This document shows, piece by piece, positions 8,463-17,109 of a DNA stretch of 64,000 nt. This DNA is from Pantoea cypripedii (GTDB lineage Bacteria; Pseudomonadota; Gammaproteobacteria; Enterobacterales; Enterobacteriaceae). How positions within the stretch are numbered: the first letter of the stretch is position 1; each line of letters starts with the position of its first letter. A program made the translations under genes and the position numbers. The DNA lies in NCBI RefSeq assembly GCF_011395035.1, contig NZ_CP024768.1, forward strand, positions 3,826,343-3,890,342. Reading direction: 5' to 3'. The notes beneath the pieces were generated by a model. The model saw only the letters and a list, made by a program, of their open reading frames with translations. It was not told the origin of the DNA and made no database searches.

Positions 8463-9761
8463 TTATGCGTCAAACGGATCGCGCAAAATCATGGTCTCAC
8501 TACGGTCAGGACCAGTAGAAATAATATCCACCGGAACACCGGTTACCTCTTCCACACGTTTGATGTAGTCACGTGCGGCCTGCGGCAGACCTTCCAGCGT
8601 TTTCACGCCAAAGGTGTTTTCACTCCAGCCCGGCATTGATTCGTAAATCGGCTCAATACCTTCCCAGCCTTCAGCAGCCAGCGGCGTGGTGGTGACTTCG
8701 CGGCCATCCGGCATGCGATATCCCACACAAATTTTCACTTCTTTCAGGCCATCCAGCACGTCCAGTTTGGTCATGCAGAAACCTGACAGCGAGTTGATCT
8801 GCACTGCACGGCGAACCGCCACGGCATCCAGCCAGCCGGTACGACGACGACGACCGGTGGTGGCGCCGAACTCGTTACCTTTGGAGCAAAGGAACTCGCC
8901 AGTTTCATCAAACAGTTCAGTCGGGAACGGACCTGCACCCACGCGGGTTGAATAGGCTTTAACGATACCCAGCACGTAGTCAACATAACGCGGACCGATA
9001 CCAGAACCGGTTGCCACGCCACCTGCGGTGGTGTTTGACGAGGTCACATACGGATAAGTACCGTGGTCGATATCAAGTAACGTACCCTGCGCACCTTCGA
9101 ACATGATCAGATCGCCACGCTGACGCGCGTTATCCAGCAGTTCAGACACGTCAACGACCATGCTGGTCAGGATGTCGGCCACCGCCATCACATCGTTCAG
9201 CACTTTGTCGTAATCGACAGCGTCTTCTTTGTAGTAATTCACCAGCTGGAAGTTGTAGTAATCCACCACTTCTTTCAGCTTGGCAGCGAAGGTTTCTTTG
9301 TTGAAGAGATCGCCAACGCGCAGACCACGGCGGGCAACTTTATCTTCGTAAGCCGGGCCGATACCGCGACCGGTGGTGCCGATAGCTTTAGCACCACGCG
9401 CTTTTTCACGCGCCAGGTCCATCGACACATGGTATTGCAGGATTAACGGGCAAGCTTCAGACAGCAGCAGACGTTCGCGTACCGGTACACCGCGCTCCTC
9501 AAGACCTTTCATCTCTTTCATCAGCGCTTCTGGTGACAGCACGACGCCGTTACCAATGATGCTGGTGACGTTTTCACGCAGGATGCCTGATGGAATTAAG
9601 TGGAGGACGGTTTTTTCACCGTTGATAACAAGCGTGTGGCCTGCATTATGACCACCTTGATAGCGCACGACGTATTTAGCGCGCTCTGTGAGAAGGTCTA
9701 CGATCTTACCTTTACCTTCGTCACCCCATTGGGTGCCCAGTACGACGACGTTCTTACCCAT
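8463..9761 (-). CDS. purA: Adenylosuccinate synthetase
   Basis: A 432-residue enzyme that joins IMP and aspartate at the expense of GTP to form adenylosuccinate, the first committed step to AMP. The N-terminal P-loop-like QWGDEGKGK carries the catalytic Asp14; His42 is in GGHNAGHT. The GTP-binding region includes TTGRGIGPAYEDK and the C-terminal ISTGPDRSETM. Length equals the E. coli enzyme and the ATG is unambiguous. It stands between yjeT and nsrR on the same strand but has its own upstream region with a PurR-like site and a hairpin after it. Confidence 0.98.
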   Translation of the reverse strand: MGKNVVVLGTQWGDEGKGKIVDLLTERAKYVVRYQGGHNAGHTLVINGEKTVLHLIPSGILRENVTSIIGNGVVLSPEALMKEMKGLEERGVPVRERLLLSEACPLILQYHVSMDLAREKARGAKAIGTTGRGIGPAYEDKVARRGLRVGDLFNKETFAAKLKEVVDYYNFQLVNYYKEDAVDYDKVLNDVMAVADILTSMVVDVSELLDNARQRGDLIMFEGAQGTLLDIDHGTYPYVTSSNTTAGGVATGSGIGPRYVDYVLGIVKAYSTRVGAGPFPTELFDETGEFLCSKGNEFGATTGRRRRTGWLDAVAVRRAVQINSLSGFCMTKLDVLDGLKEVKICVGYRMPDGREVTTTPLAAEGWEGIEPIYESMPGWSENTFGVKTLEGLPQAARDYIKRVEEVTGVPVDIISTGPDRSETMILRDPFDA

Positions 9762-9827
9762 TTTTTCAAAATCACCGATTGCTTAAAAATGGATTCTACC
9801 ACCTGACTTTTCCACTTTCAGCTCTTT

Positions 9828-9843
9828 TAGCATACGATTGCGC
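9828..9843 (-). promoter_or_regulatory. PurR-like operator upstream of purA
   Basis: Read on the minus strand, GCGCAATCGTATGCTA matches the PurR consensus ACGCAAACGTTTGCGT at 11 of 16 positions, including the central CG. It lies about 67-82 bp before the purA start. E. coli purA is PurR-controlled, which supports the placement; the match itself is only moderate. Confidence 0.4.
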
Positions 9844-9931
9844 GGTTTTTTGCCTGAGTTTTGGTCAGGTCACAACATGTTGGGGATAAATCAGCGACCA
9901 GACACAACAAGGCTGAAAAATAGCGCGCATT

Positions 9932-10129
9932 TTAGCTCGCGTGCACACTTAACATGTAATAGATCACCACTCCGGCAACCACCAGCCCGCCGCCAAAACG
10001 ATGTAACAGACGATCCGGCAGCTGCGCCATAGCCAGAATCATACGTCGCCAGATACGCGGCAGAAACATCGGCCCCAGCCCTTCCAGAACCAGCACCAAA
10101 GCCAGTGCCATCCAGATGGTTGTGTTCAT
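9932..10129 (-). CDS. yjeT: YjeT, small membrane protein (DUF2065)
   Basis: A 65-residue protein with two hydrophobic segments (about residues 4-25 and 46-61) joined by a basic loop, RIWRRM...RLLHRF, that should face the cytoplasm. It is the E. coli YjeT family, of unknown function, always found between hflC and purA. A terminator-like hairpin precedes its start, so it may be expressed by read-through or from its own promoter. Confidence 0.88.
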   Translation of the reverse strand: MNTTIWMALALVLVLEGLGPMFLPRIWRRMILAMAQLPDRLLHRFGGGLVVAGVVIYYMLSVHAS

Positions 10130-10141
10130 TATCTTTTCCCC

Positions 10142-10171
10142 AAAAAAAAGGCCGACAAGATTGCCGGCCTT
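10142..10171 (-). terminator. Rho-independent terminator after hflC
   Basis: On the minus strand AAGGCCGGCAA pairs with TTGTCGGCCTT (one G-U pair, very short loop) and is followed by a run of eight T residues. It begins 17 bp after the hflC stop and would end the hfq-hflX-hflK-hflC transcript before yjeT. Confidence 0.85.
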
Positions 10172-10187
10172 GAATTTATATCAGTTC

Positions 10188-11192
10188 TTAACGCGTTGCG
10201 TTAGAGGGGGCCTTCATATAACGGAAGAAATCGCTATCCGGGCTTAAAACCATAATATCCTGATTATCCGCGAAGCTGTTTTCATAGGCACGCAGACTAC
10301 GGATAAAGGCATAGAAATCCGGATCCTGGCTGAACGCATCAGCAAACAGTTTCGCCGCTTGCGCATCACCCTCACCACGGGAAATCAGTGCCTCACGCTG
10401 GGCTTCTGCCAGTGTACGGGTCACCTGATAATCCGCCTGAGCGCGCAGTTTTTCTGCCTCTTCCTGACCCTGTGAACGCTGGCTACGTGCTACCGCTTCA
10501 CGCTCGGCGCGCATACGGTTGTAGATAGCATCAGAGACTTCAGTTGGCAGGTTGATCTGCTTAATCCGCACGTCAACCACCTGAATACCCAGGGCTGCCA
10601 TGCTGTTCGGGTTCGGCGCGGGCTCTTTGCTGTTGGTTTCACGCTCAACCCGTGCTGCGGCATCAGCAATCGCATCGTCTGCAGCCGGTGTCTGTACTTC
10701 ATCATCGTTGCCTGCGCTGCCGGTATTCAGGGCATCACGCACGTCGGTGGTCAGACGGCCACGCGAATCGGTCACGATATCTTTCACATCAAGACGGCCC
10801 ATTTCAGAACGCAGACGGTCACTGAACTTACGTTTCAGCAGCACTTCAGCCTGAGAAATATCGCCACCACCGGTCGCCAGGTAGTAACGGCTAAAATCAC
10901 TGATACGCCATTTGATATAGGAATCAACGATCAGGTCTTTCTTCTCTTTGGTGACAAAGCGATCTGCCTGGTTATCCATGGTCTGGATACGTGCATCCAG
11001 TGATTTCACGGTTTCAATAAACGGAATCTTGAAGTGCAGACCCGGTGCATAAACCAGCGGTTTGTTCTCGCTATCACGCAGAACCTTACCAAAACGCAGC
11101 ACGATGCCACGCTGACCTTCCTGCACCACGAACAGTGACGCGTACAGCACCACCAGCACTACAATAATTACGGCGATGATTGGCTTACGCAT
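10188..11192 (-). CDS. hflC: HflC, SPFH-domain regulator of FtsH protease
   Basis: A 334-residue inner-membrane protein with one N-terminal membrane anchor (residues about 5-21, PIIAVIIVVLVVLYASLF). A periplasmic SPFH/band-7 domain (RGIVLRFGKV...) and a long coiled-coil stretch (RAEREAVARSQRSQGQEEAE) follow. HflK and HflC alternate in a large cage around FtsH hexamers and limit access of membrane substrates. The product ends FFRYMKAPSNATR. It follows hflK by 3 bp, so translation is probably coupled. Confidence 0.97.
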   Translation of the reverse strand: MRKPIIAVIIVVLVVLYASLFVVQEGQRGIVLRFGKVLRDSENKPLVYAPGLHFKIPFIETVKSLDARIQTMDNQADRFVTKEKKDLIVDSYIKWRISDFSRYYLATGGGDISQAEVLLKRKFSDRLRSEMGRLDVKDIVTDSRGRLTTDVRDALNTGSAGNDDEVQTPAADDAIADAAARVERETNSKEPAPNPNSMAALGIQVVDVRIKQINLPTEVSDAIYNRMRAEREAVARSQRSQGQEEAEKLRAQADYQVTRTLAEAQREALISRGEGDAQAAKLFADAFSQDPDFYAFIRSLRAYENSFADNQDIMVLSPDSDFFRYMKAPSNATR

Positions 11193-11195
11193 CGA

Positions 11196-12434
11196 TTACT
11201 CCCTCCCTTCGCGCTGGGTATCGTTACGCTGCGCATTGGCGCGACGCTGATCCATGATGCTGTTCGGACTGTACGATGAAGTGTCGCTATTGCTGGCGTT
11301 GCTGTCCGAAGCCGGCGGTAACTTCATCAGATTGGTATTTTTCTGGCCGTTTTGGCCCGCAGCAGACTGAGCGCCACGCATCAGTTGATCCAGCGGCAAC
11401 ATCATCAGGTTATTGCTACGGTCGCTAACCAACACTTTGCGGGTATGGCTGAGCACGCGTTCCATGCTTTCGATGTACAGACGTTCTTTGGTGATCTGTG
11501 GTGCCGCTTTGTATTCAGGCAGCATAAGGGCAAAGCGCGCCACTTCACCCTGTGCTTCCAGCACGGTGCGCTCTTTGTAAGCACGCGCCTCTTCCAGGAT
11601 ACGTTGTGCCTGACCATTGGCTCGCGGCTGAACTTCGTTGGCGTAGGCTTCGGCTTCACGCACGTACTGCTCACGGTTTTCACGCGCGGCAATCGCATCA
11701 TCAAACGACGCTTTTACCTCTTCCGGTGGACGCGCCGCCTGGAAGTTAACATCAAGCAGCGTGATGCCCATGTTGTACGGACGAATGGTTTCATCGATTT
11801 CGCGCTGGGTTTCGCTACGCACCACGGTTCGACCTTCGGTCAGAATGCGGTCCATCGTAGAACGACCAATCACGCCACGCAGCGCGCTGTCAGTAGCCTG
11901 ACGCAGGCTGTCATCCGCGCTGGTCACAGCATAGAGGTAACGCTCAGGATCGGTCACACGGTACTGCACGTTCATTTCTACGCGCACCACGTTTTCATCC
12001 GACGTCAGCATCACGCCAGACGCGGCGAGTTCACGCACCGCTTCCACGTTCACGGCACGGACCTGATCGATAAAAGTGGGTTTCCAGTTGAGGCCTGGTT
12101 CCACCAGATGGCTGAATTTACCGAAGCGGGTGACGACGCCACGTTCTGCTTCTTTAATGGTGTAGAAACCGCTGGCTGCCCAGATGATGACTGCCGCTGC
12201 GGCAACGATGCCGACCAGTTTGCCACCGCTACCGCCGCTGCGCTGGCCATTGTCGCTCTGTTTGCCACCGCCCAGTCCACCGAGTTTTTTACTCAGCTTA
12301 CGGAAGATATCATCCAGATCAGGTGGTCCCTGATCGCGACCTCCTTTATTTCCCCCAGAGTTGCCGCCTTGATTATTGCTGCTTCCCCACGGGTCGCGGT
12401 CCTGTCCGTTATTACCGGGCTGATTCCACGCCAT
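11196..12434 (-). CDS. hflK: HflK, SPFH-domain regulator of FtsH protease
   Basis: A 412-residue partner of HflC. The ATG at 12434 after GGAG gives MAWNQPGNNGQDRDPWG; a longer in-frame reading would start near the hflX end and lacks family support. A Gly/Asn-rich cytoplasmic N-terminus (about 1-75) precedes one membrane segment (KLVGIVAAAAVIIWAASGFY), then the SPFH domain, a coiled coil, and a low-complexity Ser/Asn-rich tail. It forms the alternating HflKC ring around FtsH. It lies 79 bp after hflX in the hfq-hflX-hflK-hflC cluster. Confidence 0.97.
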   Translation of the reverse strand: MAWNQPGNNGQDRDPWGSSNNQGGNSGGNKGGRDQGPPDLDDIFRKLSKKLGGLGGGKQSDNGQRSGGSGGKLVGIVAAAAVIIWAASGFYTIKEAERGVVTRFGKFSHLVEPGLNWKPTFIDQVRAVNVEAVRELAASGVMLTSDENVVRVEMNVQYRVTDPERYLYAVTSADDSLRQATDSALRGVIGRSTMDRILTEGRTVVRSETQREIDETIRPYNMGITLLDVNFQAARPPEEVKASFDDAIAARENREQYVREAEAYANEVQPRANGQAQRILEEARAYKERTVLEAQGEVARFALMLPEYKAAPQITKERLYIESMERVLSHTRKVLVSDRSNNLMMLPLDQLMRGAQSAAGQNGQKNTNLMKLPPASDSNASNSDTSSYSPNSIMDQRRANAQRNDTQREGRE

Positions 12435-12513
12435 GTCTCTACTCCATTTATTGTATTTACGTTTTACCTTGCAGCCGATGTTCAGGCTTTCCGGTAAATG
12501 AGTTGGGCAACGG

Positions 12514-13794
12514 TCAAACAATATAACTGGCGAGCGACGGCTCCTGTTTACATAAACGACGCCAATCAACAATTGGCATACGCACATGTAAACCTACACT
12601 GCCATCATCTTCATTCCATTCTTTCTCAATCGCCTGTAACTGATAAAAGCGACTGCGCAGACGTCCGGCGTCCGGCGGCAAACGCAGGTCGTACTGCGCA
12701 ATTTCACCGGCAAGGCGTTCTGATAATGCCTGCCACAGTAAAGGCAGACCGACCCCCGTCTGGGCTGACAGCCAGACGCGAATCGGCTTATTCTCTTCAT
12801 CTCGATCGATACGCGGTTCAAAATCCTCCAGCATATCGATTTTGTTCATCACCAGCAGGGCTGGAATTTCATCGGCCTCGATTTCTTCCAGCACGACGTT
12901 GACCGCCTCAATATTGTCATTGAGACGGATATCAGCCGCATCAATCACATGCAACAGTAAAGTCGCCTGGCGCGTCTCCTGCAAGGTTGCCTTAAATGCG
13001 GCAACTAAATCGTGAGGCAGGTGGCGAATAAAACCTACCGTGTCCGCCAGCACCACTTCCCCTACATCCGCGACATTAAGGCGACGCAGGGTAGGATCCA
13101 GTGTGGCAAACAACTGATCCGCAGCGTAAACATCCGCTGATGTAATGGCGTTAAACAGGGTGGATTTACCGGCGTTGGTGTATCCCACCAGCGAAACGGT
13201 TGGCACATCCGCTTTGGCTCGCGCCTGCCTGCCCTGCTCGCGCTGTTTTTCCACGCGTTCAAGACGGGATAGGATCAGGCTGATGCGATTGCGCAGCAAA
13301 CGACGGTCCGTTTCCAGCTGGGTTTCACCCGGACCGCGCAAACCAATACCGCCTTTTTGACGTTCAAGGTGCGTCCATCCACGTACCAGGCGGGTTGCCA
13401 GATGGCGTAGCTGTGCCAGCTCGACCTGCAATTTACCCTCATGGGTACGGGCGCGCTGAGCAAAAATATCAAGAATTAGGCCGGTACGGTCGACAACGCG
13501 ACACTCGCACAGCCGCTCAAGATTTCGTTCCTGAGCAGGGGATAAGGCATGATCGAATAAAACGACCGATGCTCCACTCGCTTTTACCGCATCGGCAATT
13601 TCAACTGCCTTTCCTTCACCGACAAAATATTTGGGATGTGGCGCTTTACGGCTGCCAGTAATAACCTGCAGCGCTTCGACGCCCGCAGAAGAGACAAGAG
13701 TTTCAAACTCCTGCAAATCTTCCAGCTCTTTGTCTTGGGAGAACCAGATGTGTACCAGTACGGCCTGCTCACCGGCATCATAACGGTCAAACAA
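12514..13794 (-). CDS. hflX: HflX, ribosome-splitting GTPase
   Basis: A 426-residue GTPase of the Obg-HflX superfamily. It splits stalled or heat-damaged 70S ribosomes. The start codon is TTG (13794-13792), giving MFDRYDAGEQAVLVHIWF as in E. coli, whose hflX also starts with TTG as I recall. The N-terminal HflX domain contains a glycine-rich segment (GGIGLRGPGETQLE). G motifs follow: GYTNAGKST (G1), DTVGF (G3) and NKID (G4). The C-terminal domain ends KQEPSLASYIV. It sits between hfq and hflK. Confidence 0.96.
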   Translation of the reverse strand: MFDRYDAGEQAVLVHIWFSQDKELEDLQEFETLVSSAGVEALQVITGSRKAPHPKYFVGEGKAVEIADAVKASGASVVLFDHALSPAQERNLERLCECRVVDRTGLILDIFAQRARTHEGKLQVELAQLRHLATRLVRGWTHLERQKGGIGLRGPGETQLETDRRLLRNRISLILSRLERVEKQREQGRQARAKADVPTVSLVGYTNAGKSTLFNAITSADVYAADQLFATLDPTLRRLNVADVGEVVLADTVGFIRHLPHDLVAAFKATLQETRQATLLLHVIDAADIRLNDNIEAVNVVLEEIEADEIPALLVMNKIDMLEDFEPRIDRDEENKPIRVWLSAQTGVGLPLLWQALSERLAGEIAQYDLRLPPDAGRLRSRFYQLQAIEKEWNEDDGSVGLHVRMPIVDWRRLCKQEPSLASYIV

Positions 13795-13876
13795 GCTATA
13801 ACCTCGCTAAAATAAAATAACCAGGACGGGAAAACGTGTTCGCTCTCCAGCCCTGGCTTCACGGCTACACAAAAAA

Positions 13877-14188
13877 TTATTCTGCGTTATCGCCGTCTTG
13901 TTGTGGCTGCGACTGAGCGGTTTGGTTGCTTCCGCCGTGGTGGTAGTTACTGCTTCCGCCGCCCGCATTGTTGCTATGGTGCGATACCGGACGAGAAGGA
14001 ACCACTGTAGAGATGGCGTGCTTATACACCATCTGGCTAACCGTGTTTTTCAACAAGATCACGAACTGATCAAAAGATTCAATCTGCCCTTGCAGCTTAA
14101 TACCATTCACCAAATAGATCGAAACCGGTACACGTTCACGACGCAGTGCGTTCAAAAACGGGTCTTGTAAAGATTGCCCCTTAGCCAT
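13877..14188 (-). CDS. hfq: RNA chaperone Hfq
   Basis: A 103-residue Sm-like protein forming a hexameric ring that pairs small regulatory RNAs with mRNAs. The Sm1 region LNALRRERVPVSIYLVNGIK and Sm2 motif MVYKHAISTV are fully conserved. The Arg16-Arg17-Arg19 rim patch (ALRRERV) is present. The disordered tail (His/Ser/Asn/Gln-rich) ends QDGDNAE. It lies 101 bp after miaA and 82 bp before hflX in the usual mutL-miaA-hfq-hflX order. Confidence 0.98.
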   Translation of the reverse strand: MAKGQSLQDPFLNALRRERVPVSIYLVNGIKLQGQIESFDQFVILLKNTVSQMVYKHAISTVVPSRPVSHHSNNAGGGSSNYHHGGSNQTAQSQPQQDGDNAE

Positions 14189-14226
14189 TCTATCTTTTCC
14201 TTATATGCTTGTTGTTTGTTACTTTT

Positions 14227-14240
14227 TGAACCGTGGTTCA
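14227..14240. other. 14-bp palindrome in hfq leader
   Basis: TGAACCGTGGTTCA is an inverted repeat of 6+2+6, flanked by TTTT on the left and GAAAAA on the right, so near-symmetry extends further. It lies 39 bp before the hfq start. Too short of T residues on the minus strand for a clear miaA terminator; it could be a protein site or leader hairpin. Confidence 0.4.
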
Positions 14241-14289
14241 GAAAAACTGCGTAAAAATTTGCGCACGATAACGGACCAATTGTACACAA

Positions 14290-15240
14290 TCATCCCTGCT
14301 TAGCACTAACAACCTGAAGCACCGCATTACGCGCTAAGTCTGGCTCATCACTGTCTAACCAGTGCACGTCGGGCCAGCCACGTAACCAGGTCATCTGGCG
14401 CTTCGCGAGCTGCCGGGTTGCGCAAATTCCCCGATAAACCATTTCGTTGTAATCGATTTCGCCAGTGAGGTAAGACCACATTTGACGATATCCTACACAG
14501 CGAATGGAAGGCATATCCGTATGCAAATCACCCCGTGCAAACAAAGCACGAGCCTCCGCTTCAAATCCTGACGCCAGCATCTGGTTGTAACGCAACGCAA
14601 TGCGTTGATGTAGCAACTCGCGACTCGCCGGAGCGATGGCGAATTGGTACACGTCGTAGGGTAACGCTTCACCGGATGTTTTTGTCAGTTCCGTTAAAGT
14701 TTTACCCGAAATAAAAAAAACTTCCAGTGCTCGCGAAAGTCTCTGCGGATCATTCGGATGAATACGACTACCGGCGACCGGATCGATTTCACACAGTTGG
14801 CGGTGAAGGTCATCCCAACCCTTTTCTGCCGCCATTTGCTCTATCCGCTGACGCACGTCCGGATCGGCCGAGGGCAGCGGCGACAATCCTTCAAGCAACG
14901 CCTTGAAGTAGAGCATAGTTCCACCAACAAGCAACGGAATCTTACCCCTTTGGGTGATCTCCGCCATTTCTGCCAGCGCATCGCGACGAAACTCAGCAAC
15001 GGAATAAGCTTCCGCCGGGTCGCGAATGTCCAGCAAACGATGGGGTGCCTGCGCTAACTCCTCAGCAGACGGCTTCGCCGTGCCAATATCCATCCCGCGA
15101 TAGATTAAGGCAGAGTCAACGCTAATAAGTTCCACCGGAAGATGCTGACGCAACGAAATTGCCAGTGCCGTCTTACCGGAGGCCGTAGGCCCCATCAAAA
15201 AAATTGCCTTAGGCCGGCCAGCCTGGTTCTGTTCACTCAT
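14290..15240 (-). CDS. miaA: tRNA dimethylallyltransferase MiaA
   Basis: A 316-residue enzyme that adds a dimethylallyl group to N6 of A37 in tRNAs reading UNN codons. The P-loop GPTASGKT is at residues 17-24. The motif DSALIYRGMDIGTAKP and the later RCVGYRQMW loop are diagnostic. Length equals E. coli MiaA. Its start overlaps the mutL stop by 8 bp, indicating coupled translation. Confidence 0.97.
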   Translation of the reverse strand: MSEQNQAGRPKAIFLMGPTASGKTALAISLRQHLPVELISVDSALIYRGMDIGTAKPSAEELAQAPHRLLDIRDPAEAYSVAEFRRDALAEMAEITQRGKIPLLVGGTMLYFKALLEGLSPLPSADPDVRQRIEQMAAEKGWDDLHRQLCEIDPVAGSRIHPNDPQRLSRALEVFFISGKTLTELTKTSGEALPYDVYQFAIAPASRELLHQRIALRYNQMLASGFEAEARALFARGDLHTDMPSIRCVGYRQMWSYLTGEIDYNEMVYRGICATRQLAKRQMTWLRGWPDVHWLDSDEPDLARNAVLQVVSAKQG

Positions 15241-17068
15241 GCTTCAACGCGTTAATCGCGCTCTCAATCTCAATAGCCTGTAACAGGCCAGAAGGCGGCG
15301 ACTTCAGCAAGTGCGGACAGAGCCGTTCCAGCTCCGCCAGCAGCGTAATCGCCTGCGAGTGATTCCAGTGCGCTGCCTCTGCATCATCACGACGTGCCAG
15401 CCATTGGGCCAGCGAGGATGCAGAGACCTCTTGCTGTCGGGCGAGATAGCCTAACAGGTCTGGAATCAAGATTTGTAAATTTTGTGTTCGTAACGGTAAA
15501 GGCACCGCGCGCAGAGTCACATGCTGGCCTTCCCTTTGTAAATCAATGCCCATGGCAGTGAGCAGCGCCGATTGCTGACCAATAACGGCCAACTCTTCCG
15601 GCGCAATTTTCAGCCTGACGGGAATGAGTAGCGGCTGCGGTTTTAATCCCTCTTCCCCAGGTTGCAACTGGGCCTGTTTCAGCCAGCGTGCCGCCACGGG
15701 CAAAGAGAGTAACAATAGCTTATCGCCACGCTCCAGCAGGGCATAGCTCTCACGCACCACACTTAACACCCGGCCAAAACTCTGCGCATGCGCAGCAAGC
15801 GGCGCTTCGCGTTCAGGTTTCGACACTGGCGCTGGCTGGGGCTGCGGTGCCGCTGCGGTGGCTGGTGTTTTCAGGAGTTGCTGATAGGCCGCCCCTTCCC
15901 GCGCGCGGTAAGTCGGCTCTTTTTGCTGCCAGCCGCCACTGGTGGTTGCGCCTGACTGGCGTGGTGCAGCCGGAGGCTGTGAAAAATGATTGCCGCCCGC
16001 TGCCTGACGATTCTCGGGCTGCCACTGCGGCGCAGGTTCTTCCGCATGGGCGATTGGCAGCTCTGCGGCACGGCTGGCCTGTAACGCGCTCATTACGCCC
16101 TGCCAGATAAAATCATGCACCAGGCGCGACTGATGAAAACGCACCTCATGCTTGGCGGGATGGACATTGACATCCACCTGATGCGGATCGATTTCCAGGT
16201 ACAGCACATAAGCCGGTTGCTGCTCATCCCCCAGTTGGGTTTGGTACGCCTGGCGGATGGCATGATTGATCAATTTGTCGCGCATCATACGGCCATTGAC
16301 GTAGCAATATTGCAGGTCCGTCACCTGGCGAGAACCCGCCGGATCGGCCACCCAGCCACGCAACGCCAAATCGTCATGCTGCCAGTCAATTCTCAATGCA
16401 TGCTGCATAAAGGTGGTACCGCAAATCGCCCCCAGTCGTCGCTCACGCTGCGCATCCTGGCTCACGCCGCGATACTGACGCATCAGCTTGCCATTATGGC
16501 TGAGTGAAATTGCCACATCGAAGCGCGCCAGCGCAATGCGGCGAATCACTTCATCAATATGGGTAAACTCGGTTTTTTCCGTGCGCATAAACTTGCGTCG
16601 GGCGGGGGTGTTGTAGAACAGGTCGAGCACTTCCAGCGTCGTTCCTGGGGGATGCGCGGCCGGTTTAACCGTCACCGCCATATCTCGCCCCTCTGCGTAG
16701 GCTTGCCAGGCTTCGGTTTGAGCCTCGGTACGTGAGGTGAGCGTCAGGCGGGAAACCGAGCTGATACTGGCGAGCGCTTCCCCGCGAAATCCGAGACTGA
16801 CGATGGCTTCGAGATCATCAAGTGAGGCGATTTTACTGGTCGCGTGACGTGCCAGCGCCATTGCCAGCTCATCTTTAGCGATACCACAGCCGTTATCACG
16901 GATGCGGATCAGTTTCGCGCCGCCTTTCTCAATATCGACCTCAATACGAGTCGCACCGGCATCGAGGCTGTTTTCCACCAGCTCTTTCACCACCGACGCC
17001 GGACGCTCCACCACTTCACCTGCTGCGATCTGGTTTGCCAGCTGCGGCGGTAAGATTTGTATAGGCAT
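15233..17068 (-). CDS. mutL: DNA mismatch repair protein MutL
   Basis: A 611-residue GHKL ATPase linking MutS mismatch recognition to MutH and UvrD. The N-terminal domain has IAAGEVVERPASVVKELVENS with the catalytic Glu and DNGCGI, and GFRGEALASI. A Pro/Ala/Gln-rich linker spans about residues 335-420, and the C-terminal dimer domain follows. As expected for methyl-directed repair bacteria, the endonuclease motif DQHAxxER is not seen in the C-terminus. It overlaps miaA and lies 41 bp after amiB. Confidence 0.97.
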   Translation of the reverse strand: MPIQILPPQLANQIAAGEVVERPASVVKELVENSLDAGATRIEVDIEKGGAKLIRIRDNGCGIAKDELAMALARHATSKIASLDDLEAIVSLGFRGEALASISSVSRLTLTSRTEAQTEAWQAYAEGRDMAVTVKPAAHPPGTTLEVLDLFYNTPARRKFMRTEKTEFTHIDEVIRRIALARFDVAISLSHNGKLMRQYRGVSQDAQRERRLGAICGTTFMQHALRIDWQHDDLALRGWVADPAGSRQVTDLQYCYVNGRMMRDKLINHAIRQAYQTQLGDEQQPAYVLYLEIDPHQVDVNVHPAKHEVRFHQSRLVHDFIWQGVMSALQASRAAELPIAHAEEPAPQWQPENRQAAGGNHFSQPPAAPRQSGATTSGGWQQKEPTYRAREGAAYQQLLKTPATAAAPQPQPAPVSKPEREAPLAAHAQSFGRVLSVVRESYALLERGDKLLLLSLPVAARWLKQAQLQPGEEGLKPQPLLIPVRLKIAPEELAVIGQQSALLTAMGIDLQREGQHVTLRAVPLPLRTQNLQILIPDLLGYLARQQEVSASSLAQWLARRDDAEAAHWNHSQAITLLAELERLCPHLLKSPPSGLLQAIEIESAINALKHE

Positions 17069-17109
17069 GGTGGTGTCCTTGTAACTGGCTGGCCCATCCG
17101 GGCCGGCAA

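Noticed and set aside
17069..17109. GGCCCATCCGGGCC hairpin between amiB and mutL as a terminator
   Set aside because: No T-tract on the minus strand, and mutL is expected to be cotranscribed with amiB.
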